Below, in pieces: positions 1 to 7,448 of a DNA stretch of 12,595 nt. This DNA comes from SZUA-287 sp036397975 (GTDB lineage: Bacteria > Bacteroidota > Ignavibacteria > UBA10030 > UBA6906). Under the pieces are notes generated by a model, which was not told where the DNA came from, did no database searches, and was given only the letters and a program-made list of their open reading frames with translations. The DNA lies in contig DASWHW010000148.1 in the NCBI GenBank assembly GCA_036397975.1, positions 1-12,595 on the forward strand, read 5' to 3'. Position 1 is the stretch's first letter. Each line of letters begins with the position of its first letter. The position numbers were made by a program, and so were the translations under genes.

Positions 1-777
1 CCCACCCGCATTGTGGAGACTCCTTCGGGGATGCTGAATTCCATCGGACTGGCCAATATTGGCGTCGAGCGATTCATTGCTGAAAAACTTCCATTTCTGG
101 AAACTATCCGGTGTCCGGTCATTGCAAACATCGCCGCCAGCACTGTCGATGAATATTGTGCCGTGTTGGAGGTGCTTGAAGAACATCCGCGAGTCGATGG
201 CTATGAGATCAACGTATCATGTCCCAATGTAAAAGAAGGTGGATTGAGCTTCGGAACTGACTGCGTGATGACCGCGGAGATTACCCGTCGGCTAAGACCA
301 AGGACAAAGAAGCCCCTGATTATGAAACTCACACCGAACGTGGCATTCATCTCTGAATTTGCGCGGGCGGTTGAGGATGCGGGTGCAGATGCGATTTCAG
401 CGGTGAATACCTTGATCGGAATGGCCGTCGATGTTCGAAAACGGAAGCCTGTCCTTTCGACTGTTACGGGTGGACTATCAGGTCCAGCCATAAAGCCGGT
501 GGCTCTTGCGAAGGTGTATGAAGTTTCCCGAGCCGTCAAGATTCCTGTGATTGGAATTGGTGGTATTCGCACTGCCACCGATGCGATTGAATTTCTTATG
601 GTCGGTGCAACTGCTATCCAGGTTGGCACAACGAACTTTGTTGATCCCTCAGCTGGAGTAACAATCGCTGAAGGAATTCACGCCTTCTGCAAAGACCAGC
701 ATATCCCCGATGTTGGTGATCTCGTTGGGTGCCTTGACGCAAGCGTTGACTCCTCTGTCCTCACCAGTTGGCTCTGA
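1..777 (+). CDS. pyrD: Dihydroorotate dehydrogenase, class 1B catalytic subunit (5' end cut by window)
   Basis: This enzyme oxidises dihydroorotate to orotate, the fourth step of de novo UMP synthesis. The frame is open from base 1, so 258 residues are visible. Class 1 enzymes are usually about 300-310 residues, so roughly 45 N-terminal residues should lie upstream. Seen: the opening TPRIVETPSGMLNSIG stretch, the active-site loop INVSCPNVKEGG whose Cys is the catalytic base of class 1 enzymes, the GGLSGPAIKPVAL segment and the PVIGIGGI and GATAIQVGTTNF motifs that hold the FMN phosphate. The Cys base (rather than Ser, as in membrane-bound class 2 enzymes) indicates class 1. The subclass 1B call rests on overall similarity, and the pyrK partner would be expected nearby but is not in the window. 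The tail after DLVGCL runs about 13 residues further than I expect for the family. The TGA stop is followed by folC after 6 bases. Confidence 0.95.
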   Translation, partial: PTRIVETPSGMLNSIGLANIGVERFIAEKLPFLETIRCPVIANIAASTVDEYCAVLEVLEEHPRVDGYEINVSCPNVKEGGLSFGTDCVMTAEITRRLRPRTKKPLIMKLTPNVAFISEFARAVEDAGADAISAVNTLIGMAVDVRKRKPVLSTVTGGLSGPAIKPVALAKVYEVSRAVKIPVIGIGGIRTATDAIEFLMVGATAIQVGTTNFVDPSAGVTIAEGIHAFCKDQHIPDVGDLVGCLDASVDSSVLTSWL

Positions 778-783
778 CTTTTT

Positions 784-2088
784 GTGGATTCATATTCAGA
801 ATCTCTGCAGTTCCTGTACGGCCTCCAGAAACGCGGCATCAAATTCGGTCTCGAGAATATCTCTCATCTCCTCGCTCATGTTGGAAATCCCGAACGCTCC
901 TTTCCATCAATACATATTGCCGGAACAAACGGGAAAGGCTCGACCGCCAGTTTCATTGCATCGATCCTGACAGAAGCAGGTAACAAGACCGGTTTGTACA
1001 CGTCCCCCCATCTTGTTCGCTTCAATGAGCGCATTCGGATCGGAAGGGAGGAAATCATCGACGAGGAACTTGTCGCAAGTGTCAGCCTCATTCGTGATTC
1101 CATTGAAAAGGTGAATGCAACATTTTTCGAAGCAACAACGTGTATTGCGTTCATGCATTTCGCTAGACACAGGGTAGATATTGCAGTGATCGAAACCGGC
1201 CTCGGTGGAAGGCTTGATGCAACAAACGTTCTCACCCCGCTTGTAAGCGTCATTACGAATATCAGCAAGGAACACATAGATTATTTGGGTTCTTCTCTGG
1301 AAGAGATTGCAGCAGAAAAAGCGGGAATCATCAAACGTGGTGTCCCGGTCGTAACCTCAGAACGAACAGAAATGATTTTGGATGTTCTGGCAACTACGGC
1401 AAAACAAATGGGGTCAGAGTTCTTGAAAGCACAAGAGCTAGCAACTGTGGAAAAGGCAGGAAGGGATCATAATCATCAGATAGTGAACTGCCGGACAGGT
1501 GGACACGATCTTCAGCAAATTCATCTTGGCCTTTCGGGTATGTATCAATTCTGGAATGCGCAGTTGGCAGTGGCATCCGTCCAGGTCCTTAGAAAAAAGG
1601 ATCACGAAATTTCCGTATCTGCGATCGAGCGGGGATTGACCAACGTTCGCAAGAACACCGGGATCCGGGGAAGACTCGAAGAGGTGGGAAATTGTATCTT
1701 GGACGTTGCGCACAACCCTGCTGGGACCAGAGCTCTCGTGACCGAGCTGAAAGGGAGGGGCATCGACGATCTCTGTGTCGTATTTGGCGTCATGAAAGAC
1801 AAAAATTATCAGGAGATGATCACAGCACTCGGCGAAGTTTCAAGCCGTTTCATTTGCGTTCAACCATCCGTTGCACGTGCTCTGGATGTTAGGGAATTGA
1901 CCCAGATTGTCGAAAACCTCGGATTTACTTCGGTGCGTGGCGGGTCAGTTGAAGATGGACTCCGAATGGCGACCAAGGAAGTTCCGACGGAGAAGGTCTT
2001 GGTGACAGGTTCGTTTTATGTTGTCGGTGAAGCTTTAGAATTCCTGCAAAGGACTGGTAAGACTGATCAGCCTAATTTCAGCTTTTGA
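784..2088 (+). CDS. folC: Bifunctional folylpolyglutamate synthase / dihydrofolate synthase
   Basis: This Mur-ligase-family enzyme adds glutamate to folates and, in bifunctional forms, joins glutamate to dihydropteroate; it acts in the cytoplasm and uses ATP. The 434 residues are the usual length. Seen: the N-terminal FLYGLQKRGIKFGLENI segment, P-loop GTNGKGST (47-54), TSPHL (73-77), ETGLGGRLDATN (137-148), SKEHIDYLG (161-169), AEKAGIIK (177-184), LDVAHNPAG in the C-terminal domain (306-314), GVMKDKN (335-341) and TGSFYVVGE (408-416). The start is GTG at 784: the pyrD stop lies in the same frame at 775, no other start codon lies between, and the family N-terminus begins here. There is no clear SD before this GTG, so translation is probably coupled to pyrD. 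I cannot decide from sequence alone whether it has both activities or only the synthase activity. Confidence 0.95.
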   Translation: MDSYSESLQFLYGLQKRGIKFGLENISHLLAHVGNPERSFPSIHIAGTNGKGSTASFIASILTEAGNKTGLYTSPHLVRFNERIRIGREEIIDEELVASVSLIRDSIEKVNATFFEATTCIAFMHFARHRVDIAVIETGLGGRLDATNVLTPLVSVITNISKEHIDYLGSSLEEIAAEKAGIIKRGVPVVTSERTEMILDVLATTAKQMGSEFLKAQELATVEKAGRDHNHQIVNCRTGGHDLQQIHLGLSGMYQFWNAQLAVASVQVLRKKDHEISVSAIERGLTNVRKNTGIRGRLEEVGNCILDVAHNPAGTRALVTELKGRGIDDLCVVFGVMKDKNYQEMITALGEVSSRFICVQPSVARALDVRELTQIVENLGFTSVRGGSVEDGLRMATKEVPTEKVLVTGSFYVVGEALEFLQRTGKTDQPNFSF

Positions 2089-2109
2089 TGGAGATCCTTC
2101 AACCATTAC

Positions 2110-2138
2110 TTGACAATCGAAAGTGAAACTTGTATATT
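2110..2138 (+). promoter_or_regulatory. Sigma-70-type promoter for rho
   Basis: The -35 box TTGACA (2110-2115) matches the consensus exactly. The -10 box TATATT (2133-2138) matches TATAAT at five of six positions. The spacer is 17 bases, the optimum. The predicted transcription start is near 2145, leaving a leader of about 180 bases before rho. The element lies just after the folC stop in a gene-free gap, which strengthens the call. It probably drives rho and may drive the acyl-CoA genes after it, since no terminator was seen between them. Confidence 0.75.
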
Positions 2139-2170
2139 CCGGCAGTCAGATCTTGACTTAAAGAGGAATC

Positions 2171-2255
2171 TTCCTGTTTCACCACCTCGAAACACATCAG
2201 TTATTCTCAATTAGAAATCCAACCAATAATTCTTCGTCCGTTTTTTCTCGTTCTA
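2171..2255 (+). promoter_or_regulatory. C-rich, G-poor rho leader (rut-like segment)
   Basis: By hand count this 85-base part of the leader holds 24 C and 7 G. It is rich in CC and YC steps and shows no strong hairpin. A C-over-G bias with little structure is the known character of Rho utilisation sites. In Escherichia coli the rho gene is autoregulated by Rho-dependent termination in its own leader. Seeing such a segment directly before rho suggests the same control here; the regulatory role is inferred. The rest of the 2089-2327 gap holds the promoter and a short leader ORF. Its first part (2089-2109) shows no terminator for folC. Confidence 0.4.
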
Positions 2256-2268
2256 TGTAGTCTTGCCA

Positions 2269-2331
2269 ATGATGATGGCGAAACCGTATGAAGAACAAAG
2301 TTTTCTCATTCAAGGGGTGATCCTTCCATGA
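2269..2331 (+). CDS. Possible 20-codon leader ORF overlapping the rho start
   Basis: Three successive ATG codons (2269, 2272, 2275) open a 20-residue frame, MMMAKPYEEQSFLIQGVILP, ending in a TGA at 2329-2331. That stop overlaps the rho start as ATGA, the arrangement of translationally coupled genes. No SD precedes the ATG run, so expression is uncertain. The rho SD (AAGGGGTGA, 2312-2320) lies inside this frame. E. coli rho also has a short leader ORF, rhoL, but no sequence relation is claimed. It could equally be a chance ORF. Confidence 0.3.
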   Translation: MMMAKPYEEQSFLIQGVILP

Positions 2332-3581
2332 CTATGGACATTGCGGAGCTCAAGTCAAAAAAAATTGCTGATCTCAATCAGATCGCGAAGGAGCTAAACA
2401 TCTCAGGGTACAGTGACCTGAGAAAGCAAGAGCTGATCTTCAAAATTCTCGAAGCACAAACCGAACAAGGTGGTTTAACCTTCAGCAAAGGGGTGCTGGA
2501 AGTCCTGCCTGATGGATACGGGTTTCTCCGATCTGTTGATTACAATTATCTTCCTTCGCCAGATGATATTTACGTTTCTCCTTCGCAGATCAAGAAGTTT
2601 AACCTTCGCACGGGTGATACCGTCAGTGGACAAGTGCGGCCACCGAAGGAAGGTGAGCGGTTTTTTGCCCTACTCCGCGTCGAAGCGGTGAATGATGAGA
2701 ATCCGGAATCGATTCGCGAACGAGTGTTGTTTGACAACCTTACGCCTCTCTATCCAAACCAGACATTGAGGCTTGAGACCGCACCGGGTGAGTATTCCAT
2801 GCGCATTATGGATCTTCTTACCCCGATCGGTAAGGGACAGCGAGGGATGATTGTTTCTCCCCCGAAGGCTGGGAAGACAATCTTAATGCAAAAGATCGCG
2901 AATAGTATTTCGCGTAACCATCCCGAAGTGAAAATGATTGTCCTCCTCATCGATGAGCGTCCGGAAGAGGTCACGGACATGGAGCGGTCGGTGAATGCCG
3001 AAGTTGTCTCTTCAACATTCGATGAACCACCCGAACGTCACGTTCAAGTGGCCGACATGGTGCTCGAAAAGGCGAAACGCCTCGTCGAGGCAAATCGAGA
3101 CGTTGTGATATTGCTTGATAGCATTACACGCCTGGCGCGCGCACACAACACCGTTGTTCCGCACTCAGGGAAAATTCTCTCTGGCGGTGTGGATGCGAAC
3201 GCACTTCACAAGCCGAAGCGGTTTTTCGGCGCGGCGCGAAATATCGAAGAGGGTGGGAGCCTCACGATTGTTGCGACAGCTCTTGTTGAAACGGGAAGTC
3301 GCATGGATGAGGTTATCTTTGAGGAATTTAAAGGAACAGGCAATATGGAAATAATTCTCGATCGAAAACTCAGCGATCGTCGCATGTTCCCGGCCATCGA
3401 GATCAACCGCTCTGGTACACGTAAGGAAGAGCTACTTATTGATGCCGATGACTTGAATAGAATTTGGATCCTCCGCAAATTACTTTCCGATTTCAATCCC
3501 GTTGAATCGATGGAGTTCATGCTGGAGAAAATGAGAGGCACGAAGTCAAACAAAGAATTCTTGAAATTGATGAACAGCTGA
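2328..3581 (+). CDS. rho: Transcription termination factor Rho
   Basis: Rho is a hexameric RNA-dependent ATPase and helicase that binds C-rich RNA and stops transcription. The 417 residues are close to E. coli Rho (419). Seen: an N-terminal Rho_N helical domain (about 5-46), a cold-shock-like RNA-binding domain with DGYGFLR (62-68), Walker A PPKAGKT (178-184), DERPEEVTDM with the likely catalytic Glu210, Walker B VVILLD (259-264), the Q-loop SGKILSGG (280-287), the segment carrying GAARNIEEGG (301-310), and NRSGTRKEE (360-368) with Arg365 at the position of the E. coli arginine finger. All key motifs are intact, and there is no long N-terminal insertion as in some Bacteroidota. The SD AAGGGGTGA (2312-2320) supports the ATG at 2328; an ATG two codons later is possible. 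A thiolase gene follows after 37 bases with no terminator seen. Confidence 0.98.
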   Translation: MTMDIAELKSKKIADLNQIAKELNISGYSDLRKQELIFKILEAQTEQGGLTFSKGVLEVLPDGYGFLRSVDYNYLPSPDDIYVSPSQIKKFNLRTGDTVSGQVRPPKEGERFFALLRVEAVNDENPESIRERVLFDNLTPLYPNQTLRLETAPGEYSMRIMDLLTPIGKGQRGMIVSPPKAGKTILMQKIANSISRNHPEVKMIVLLIDERPEEVTDMERSVNAEVVSSTFDEPPERHVQVADMVLEKAKRLVEANRDVVILLDSITRLARAHNTVVPHSGKILSGGVDANALHKPKRFFGAARNIEEGGSLTIVATALVETGSRMDEVIFEEFKGTGNMEIILDRKLSDRRMFPAIEINRSGTRKEELLIDADDLNRIWILRKLLSDFNPVESMEFMLEKMRGTKSNKEFLKLMNS

Positions 3582-3618
3582 CGATACGTTGGCGAACAGA
3601 TGAAGGAAACGACGGGTA

Positions 3619-4797
3619 ATGAATGAAGTAGTCATTGTTGGTGCATGCCGTACCCCAATTGGCGGGTTTCGCGGAAGTCTCAGTTCCATCGTTGCTCCGC
3701 AGTTAGGTGCGGTAGCGATAAGGGACGTTATGCAGCGTGCCGAGCTGTCCCCTACCGAGGTGCAGGAAGTGATCATGGGAAACGTCCTTTCGGCTGGTGT
3801 AGGACAAGCGCCGGCACGACAGGCGGCGATTTTTGCCGGTCTTCCCACTTCTGTCGAAACCATGACCGTTAACAAGGTATGCGGCTCAGGAATGAAGGCG
3901 GTGATGCTGGCATCGCAGGCCATTCGTCTTGGTGACGCCAACACCGTTGTCGCTGGTGGGATGGAGAGCATGTCCAATGCACCATATCTCCTTGAGAAGG
4001 CGCGAGAAGGCTATCGAATGGGAAATGCAGAGCTGGTTGACTCAATGATAAAAGATGGTTTGTACGATGTGTACAATCATTACCTCATGGGAAATGCCGC
4101 CGAGGTGTGCGCACGAGAATGTCAGGTGCCACGTGAGGCTCAGGATGAGTTCGCCATCATGAGCTATAGGCGCGCTCAAAATGCGCAGAAGTCAGGCCAA
4201 TTTGACAAGGAGATTGTCGGAGTCGAAGTGCCAGCTGGAAAAGGAGCAACAACGACCGTCCTTCTTGATGAAGACGTGACAAAAACGAATTTCGACAAGA
4301 TCCCAAAGCTCAAGCCCGCCTTCATAAAGGATGGAACCGTTACTGCTGCAAACGCTTCCAAGATCAGCGACGGTGCCGCCGCTCTTGCGCTTATGTCGGC
4401 AGAAAAAGCCGCCACGCAGGGCAAGAAACCCCTGGCAAAAATTATTGCATATGCCTCCGCTGCAAAAGATCCAGTTTGGTTTACCACAGCGCCGGCCGAT
4501 GTAATTCCGAAAGTACTAAAAAAAGGAAACTTGACCATTAAGGATATTGACCTGCTCGAGGTGAATGAAGCGTTCGCTGTGGTTGCCCTTGCGGTGTCAA
4601 AGATTGCCGGCCTCGATCCGGAGAAGCTGAACGTGAACGGGGGAGCAATCGCCCTGGGCCATCCATTGGGAGCCAGTGGCACAAGGATCATCGTCACCTT
4701 GCTTCACGCGATGGAGCAGCGAAATGTAAAGCGCGGGCTTGCGGCAATTTGTATCGGTGGGGGAGAAGCGAGTGCAGTGATTATAGAACGAATGTGA
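3619..4797 (+). CDS. Acetyl-CoA C-acetyltransferase (biosynthetic-type thiolase)
   Basis: This cytoplasmic enzyme condenses two acetyl-CoA to acetoacetyl-CoA or runs the reverse cleavage. The 392 residues match the family length. Seen: N-terminal VVIVGACRTPIGGFRGSL, the nucleophile Cys88 in VNKVCGSGMKAV, VAGGMESMSNAPYLL, the NEAFA motif, His348 in GGAIALGHPLGASG, and Cys378 in CIGGGEASA. The last two residues fall at the same numbers as the well-studied Zoogloea ramigera thiolase, whose nucleophile is Cys89. An SD-like AAGGA (3603-3607) lies 11 bases before the ATG. The gene follows rho by 37 bases and is followed by hydroxybutyryl-CoA dehydrogenase after 18, so it is probably part of a C4 acyl-CoA operon. 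The family (atoB/thlA/phaA type) is certain; the physiological direction is not. Confidence 0.95.
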   Translation: MNEVVIVGACRTPIGGFRGSLSSIVAPQLGAVAIRDVMQRAELSPTEVQEVIMGNVLSAGVGQAPARQAAIFAGLPTSVETMTVNKVCGSGMKAVMLASQAIRLGDANTVVAGGMESMSNAPYLLEKAREGYRMGNAELVDSMIKDGLYDVYNHYLMGNAAEVCARECQVPREAQDEFAIMSYRRAQNAQKSGQFDKEIVGVEVPAGKGATTTVLLDEDVTKTNFDKIPKLKPAFIKDGTVTAANASKISDGAAALALMSAEKAATQGKKPLAKIIAYASAAKDPVWFTTAPADVIPKVLKKGNLTIKDIDLLEVNEAFAVVALAVSKIAGLDPEKLNVNGGAIALGHPLGASGTRIIVTLLHAMEQRNVKRGLAAICIGGGEASAVIIERM

Positions 4798-4815
4798 TGA
4801 AAACGAAAGGACTGC

Positions 4816-5676
4816 ATGAACATCGGTAAGGTGGTTGTTATTGGTGCTGGCACTATGGGAAATGGCATCGCCCACGTGTTCGCTCAATATGGATTTTCCG
4901 TCACTCTCAACGATATCAATGATCAATTCATAGCAAAGGGTCTCGCAACCGTCAAAGGCAACCTTGATCGGCAGGTCAAGAAGGGAACCGTTTCACAATC
5001 CGATGCGGATGCAACACTAAGCCGCATCAAAGTTTCTACCGATCTCTCCAAAGCAGCCGCCGGTGCAGATCTCATCGTCGAGGCTGCCACTGAAAACAAA
5101 GCAATCAAGATCGAAATTTTTCGGACACTTGATGCTTCCGCTCCTTCGCATACTATCCTTGCTTCCAACACTTCCTCGATCTCGATAACTGAAATAGGTG
5201 CGGTCACAAAGCGACCGGACAAAGTGATCGGGATGCACTTTATGAATCCTGTTCCGATCATGAAGCTTGTTGAGATTATTCGCGGCTATGCGACCTCAGA
5301 TGAAACCTGTGCGAAAGTTCAATCGGTTGCCGAAGCGCTTCAAAAAACACCGGTCGAAGTGAATGATTACCCCGGTTTCGTCTCCAACCGAGTGCTTTTG
5401 CCAATGATCAACGAGGCGATTTATTGTGTCATGGAGGGAGTCGCAACCCCTGAATCGATTGATACAGTGATGAAGCTCGGTATGAATCATCCAATGGGCC
5501 CCCTGACTCTTGCAGATTTTATCGGCCTTGACGTTTGCCTTTCTATCATGAATGTCTTATATGATGGCCTCGGAGACTCGAAATACCGGCCATGCCCGTT
5601 GCTAAAGAAGATGGTTGCTGCCGGACACCTTGGCCGGAAGACTGGCAAAGGATTTTATGACTACGCAAAGAACTAA
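4816..5676 (+). CDS. hbd: 3-hydroxybutyryl-CoA dehydrogenase
   Basis: This enzyme interconverts acetoacetyl-CoA and 3-hydroxybutyryl-CoA using NAD(P)H. The stand-alone form has about 280-290 residues, and this one has 286. Seen: the Rossmann nucleotide-binding motif VVVIGAGTMGNGIAHVFA (6-23), ASNTSSISI with Ser120, the catalytic His141 in GMHFMNPV, Glu153 in LVEII and Asn191 in PGFVSNRVL. The spacings His-12-Glu-38-Asn and Ser-21-His equal those of human mitochondrial HADH (Ser137, His158, Glu170, Asn208). The C-terminal domain holds NHPMGPLTLADFIGLD and ends in GRKTGKGFYDY. An AAAGGA-type SD precedes the ATG. It lies between thiolase and acyl-CoA dehydrogenase genes, which fits a C4 pathway. 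The cofactor (NADH or NADPH) cannot be settled by eye. Confidence 0.95.
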   Translation: MNIGKVVVIGAGTMGNGIAHVFAQYGFSVTLNDINDQFIAKGLATVKGNLDRQVKKGTVSQSDADATLSRIKVSTDLSKAAAGADLIVEAATENKAIKIEIFRTLDASAPSHTILASNTSSISITEIGAVTKRPDKVIGMHFMNPVPIMKLVEIIRGYATSDETCAKVQSVAEALQKTPVEVNDYPGFVSNRVLLPMINEAIYCVMEGVATPESIDTVMKLGMNHPMGPLTLADFIGLDVCLSIMNVLYDGLGDSKYRPCPLLKKMVAAGHLGRKTGKGFYDYAKN

Positions 5677-5693
5677 AAGAGTATTTTCCTGAT

Positions 5694-6833
5694 ATGAACT
5701 TTGAACTGACCGAAACGCAGCAGCTTATCCGAGAGACCGCACGGAAATTTGCAGTGGAACGCGCTGCGTCAACTTCCATTGAGCGGGATGAAAAAGCACA
5801 ATTTCCTCACGAATTAGTGAAGGAACTTGGTGAATTAGGTTTTATGGGAATGATGGTTCCCGAAAAGTGGGGCGGCAGCGGCTTGGATTCGGTGAGCTAT
5901 GCGATTGCAGTCGAAGAGATTTCGAGAGTGGATGCATCGCTTGGTGTGATTATGTCCGTGAACAACTCACTGGTCTGCTATGGGATTAATCAGTATGGGA
6001 CTGACGAGCAGCGAGAGCGCTTCTTGCGCGATCTTGCGTCAGGGAAGAAGCTCGGGGCATTTGCTCTTTCAGAACCGGAAGCGGGTAGCGATGCCTCGAA
6101 CCAAAGGACGACGGCAAAAAAGAATGGCACTTCCTACGTCCTGAACGGGACGAAAAACTGGATTACGAACGGCTCAACCGCTGATGTTGTTCTCGTCATG
6201 GTTGCGACCGACAAGACGAAAGGCTCTAAGGGAATAAGCGCGTTCATTGTTGAAAAAGGAATTCCGGGATTTATTGTCGGGAAGAAGGAGAAGAAGCTTG
6301 GCATCCGTAGTTCGGATACTGTTTCATTATCGTTTGAGGACTGCAAAGTGCCGGGAGAAAACCGAATCGGCGCGGAGGGAGACGGATTCCGGTTTGCGAT
6401 GAAGACTCTTGAAGGAGGAAGGATCGGCATTGCTGCTCAGGCGCTCGGTATTGCGCAGGGCTCGCTCGATGCGGCGTTGCGATACTCCAAAGAGAGGAAG
6501 GCATTCGATCATCCCATCGCGAATTTCCAGGCCATTCAATTCAAGCTTGCTGATATGGCAACGAATGTCGAAGCAGCGAGAATGCTTATGTATCGGGCTG
6601 CGGCGATGAAGGACGAAGGGAAGCCATTCGGTAAAGAAGCCGCCATGGCGAAGCTCTTTGCTTCCAAGATCGCAGTGAATGCCGCGCTGGAATCGATCCA
6701 GGTTCACGGCGGGTACGGCTATGTTCAGGAGTATCTGGTGGAGCGATACTTGCGTGATGCAAAAATTACAGAGATTTATGAAGGGACATCAGAGATACAG
6801 CGTATTGTGATATCGAGAGCGTTGTTGAAATAG
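5694..6833 (+). CDS. Short-chain acyl-CoA dehydrogenase (butyryl-CoA dehydrogenase-like)
   Basis: This FAD enzyme interconverts an acyl-CoA and its trans-2-enoyl-CoA, with electron-transfer flavoprotein as usual partner. The 379 residues are typical. Seen: N-terminal helical domain FELTETQQLIRETARKFA, flavin-contact motif FALSEPEAGSD (123-133), WITNG (156-160), RSSDT (205-209), LEGGRIGIAAQALG (239-252), QVHGGYGY (336-343), and catalytic Glu363 in ITEIYEGTSEIQR, the site used by short- and medium-chain enzymes. This Glu position and the neighbouring C4 genes favour butyryl-CoA as substrate, but chain length is inferred. It starts 17 bases after hbd. No etfAB gene or crotonase is in the window, so partners must be encoded elsewhere. 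The GGAGG before the next gene (6855-6859) and the absence of a hairpin suggest transcription may continue into the barrel genes. Confidence 0.93.
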   Translation: MNFELTETQQLIRETARKFAVERAASTSIERDEKAQFPHELVKELGELGFMGMMVPEKWGGSGLDSVSYAIAVEEISRVDASLGVIMSVNNSLVCYGINQYGTDEQRERFLRDLASGKKLGAFALSEPEAGSDASNQRTTAKKNGTSYVLNGTKNWITNGSTADVVLVMVATDKTKGSKGISAFIVEKGIPGFIVGKKEKKLGIRSSDTVSLSFEDCKVPGENRIGAEGDGFRFAMKTLEGGRIGIAAQALGIAQGSLDAALRYSKERKAFDHPIANFQAIQFKLADMATNVEAARMLMYRAAAMKDEGKPFGKEAAMAKLFASKIAVNAALESIQVHGGYGYVQEYLVERYLRDAKITEIYEGTSEIQRIVISRALLK

Positions 6834-6863
6834 ATCCTAACCACAAACCATCACGGAGGAACA

Positions 6864-7406
6864 ATGTTTCTAAAAGCCGTTTCGCTCGCATGTCTCACAT
6901 TTTTGTTTTTGGCGGTATTTGCCGAGTCGACTCTCGCGCAACCAAGCTGGATAGTCGGAGGAAGATTGGGGATTTCCATCGGTTCGGCAGGGGGTGGTGG
7001 TGGGAGTTTTTACAATTTTCAAACGGGCCAGTTTGAGTCGACAAGCAGCACCTCTGCCGGACTTCAGATCGGGTTTACGGGAGAAGCACTTTTTGAAAAA
7101 ACATATGCAATCGTGTCGGAATTCAATATTAATACGCAGGCCGGGACCCCCATCGAATGGGCAAATTCCTTCAAGTACTATATTCCCATCCGCGGCTCGA
7201 AGATAAAGGCCTACGCCGATGCAGGCTTCAATCTATTGCTCGTGTCAGGCGGTCCTTATTTCGGCATTCGTTTTGGCGGAGGTGCCCTTTTTCCTATTGC
7301 GCCAAAATTGTATATTCCAGCCGACTTACAGCTTGGTCCAATCTTTACAACCGGATCAACTGTTTTCTATATTGCGATCACAAGTGGGATTCGATATGAA
7401 ATATAG
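6864..7406 (+). CDS. Small outer-membrane beta-barrel-like protein, secreted
   Basis: I do not recognise a specific function. The 180-residue product has a clear Sec signal peptide (Lys4, hydrophobic core about 5-20, probable cleavage after STLA, Ala25-Gln26). The mature part is rich in Gly and aromatic residues in alternating strands (WIVGGRLGISIG, GLQIGFTGEALF, IKAYADAGFNLLLVSG, YFGIRFGGGALFPI, VFYIAITSGIRYEI), as in 8-stranded outer-membrane barrels. Near the N-terminus lies a GGGGG run, followed by a Ser/Thr-rich loop. An SD GGAGG (6855-6859) sits only 4 bases from the ATG, a short spacing. It follows the acyl-CoA dehydrogenase by 30 bases and precedes a second barrel gene. The role (structural barrel, porin or surface sensor) is unknown. 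Confidence 0.75.
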   Translation: MFLKAVSLACLTFLFLAVFAESTLAQPSWIVGGRLGISIGSAGGGGGSFYNFQTGQFESTSSTSAGLQIGFTGEALFEKTYAIVSEFNINTQAGTPIEWANSFKYYIPIRGSKIKAYADAGFNLLLVSGGPYFGIRFGGGALFPIAPKLYIPADLQLGPIFTTGSTVFYIAITSGIRYEI

Positions 7407-7448
7407 TCCGTATCAACACACTTCACCACCAACAAGGAGAAACAGTAT

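Noticed and set aside
2164..2175. A small hairpin (AGGA and TCCT around ATCT) at the start of the rho leader.
   Set aside because: A four to five base-pair stem without a T run is too weak for a terminator or riboswitch.
2255..2260. A minimal start-stop ORF (ATG TAG) in the rho leader.
   Set aside because: No SD, and six-base start-stop pairs are common by chance; there is no evidence of a regulatory role.
4176..4697. A 173-codon open frame on the minus strand opposite the thiolase gene, with similar ones opposite pyrD, folC, hbd and acyl-CoA dehydrogenase.
   Set aside because: Each lies wholly inside a gene with strong motif support on the + strand and shows no recognisable motif or start context. 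They are side effects of codon bias.
6834..6863. Possible end of the acyl-CoA operon between the dehydrogenase and the first barrel gene.
   Set aside because: No hairpin with T run and no promoter boxes could be seen in the 30-base gap, so no boundary is claimed.
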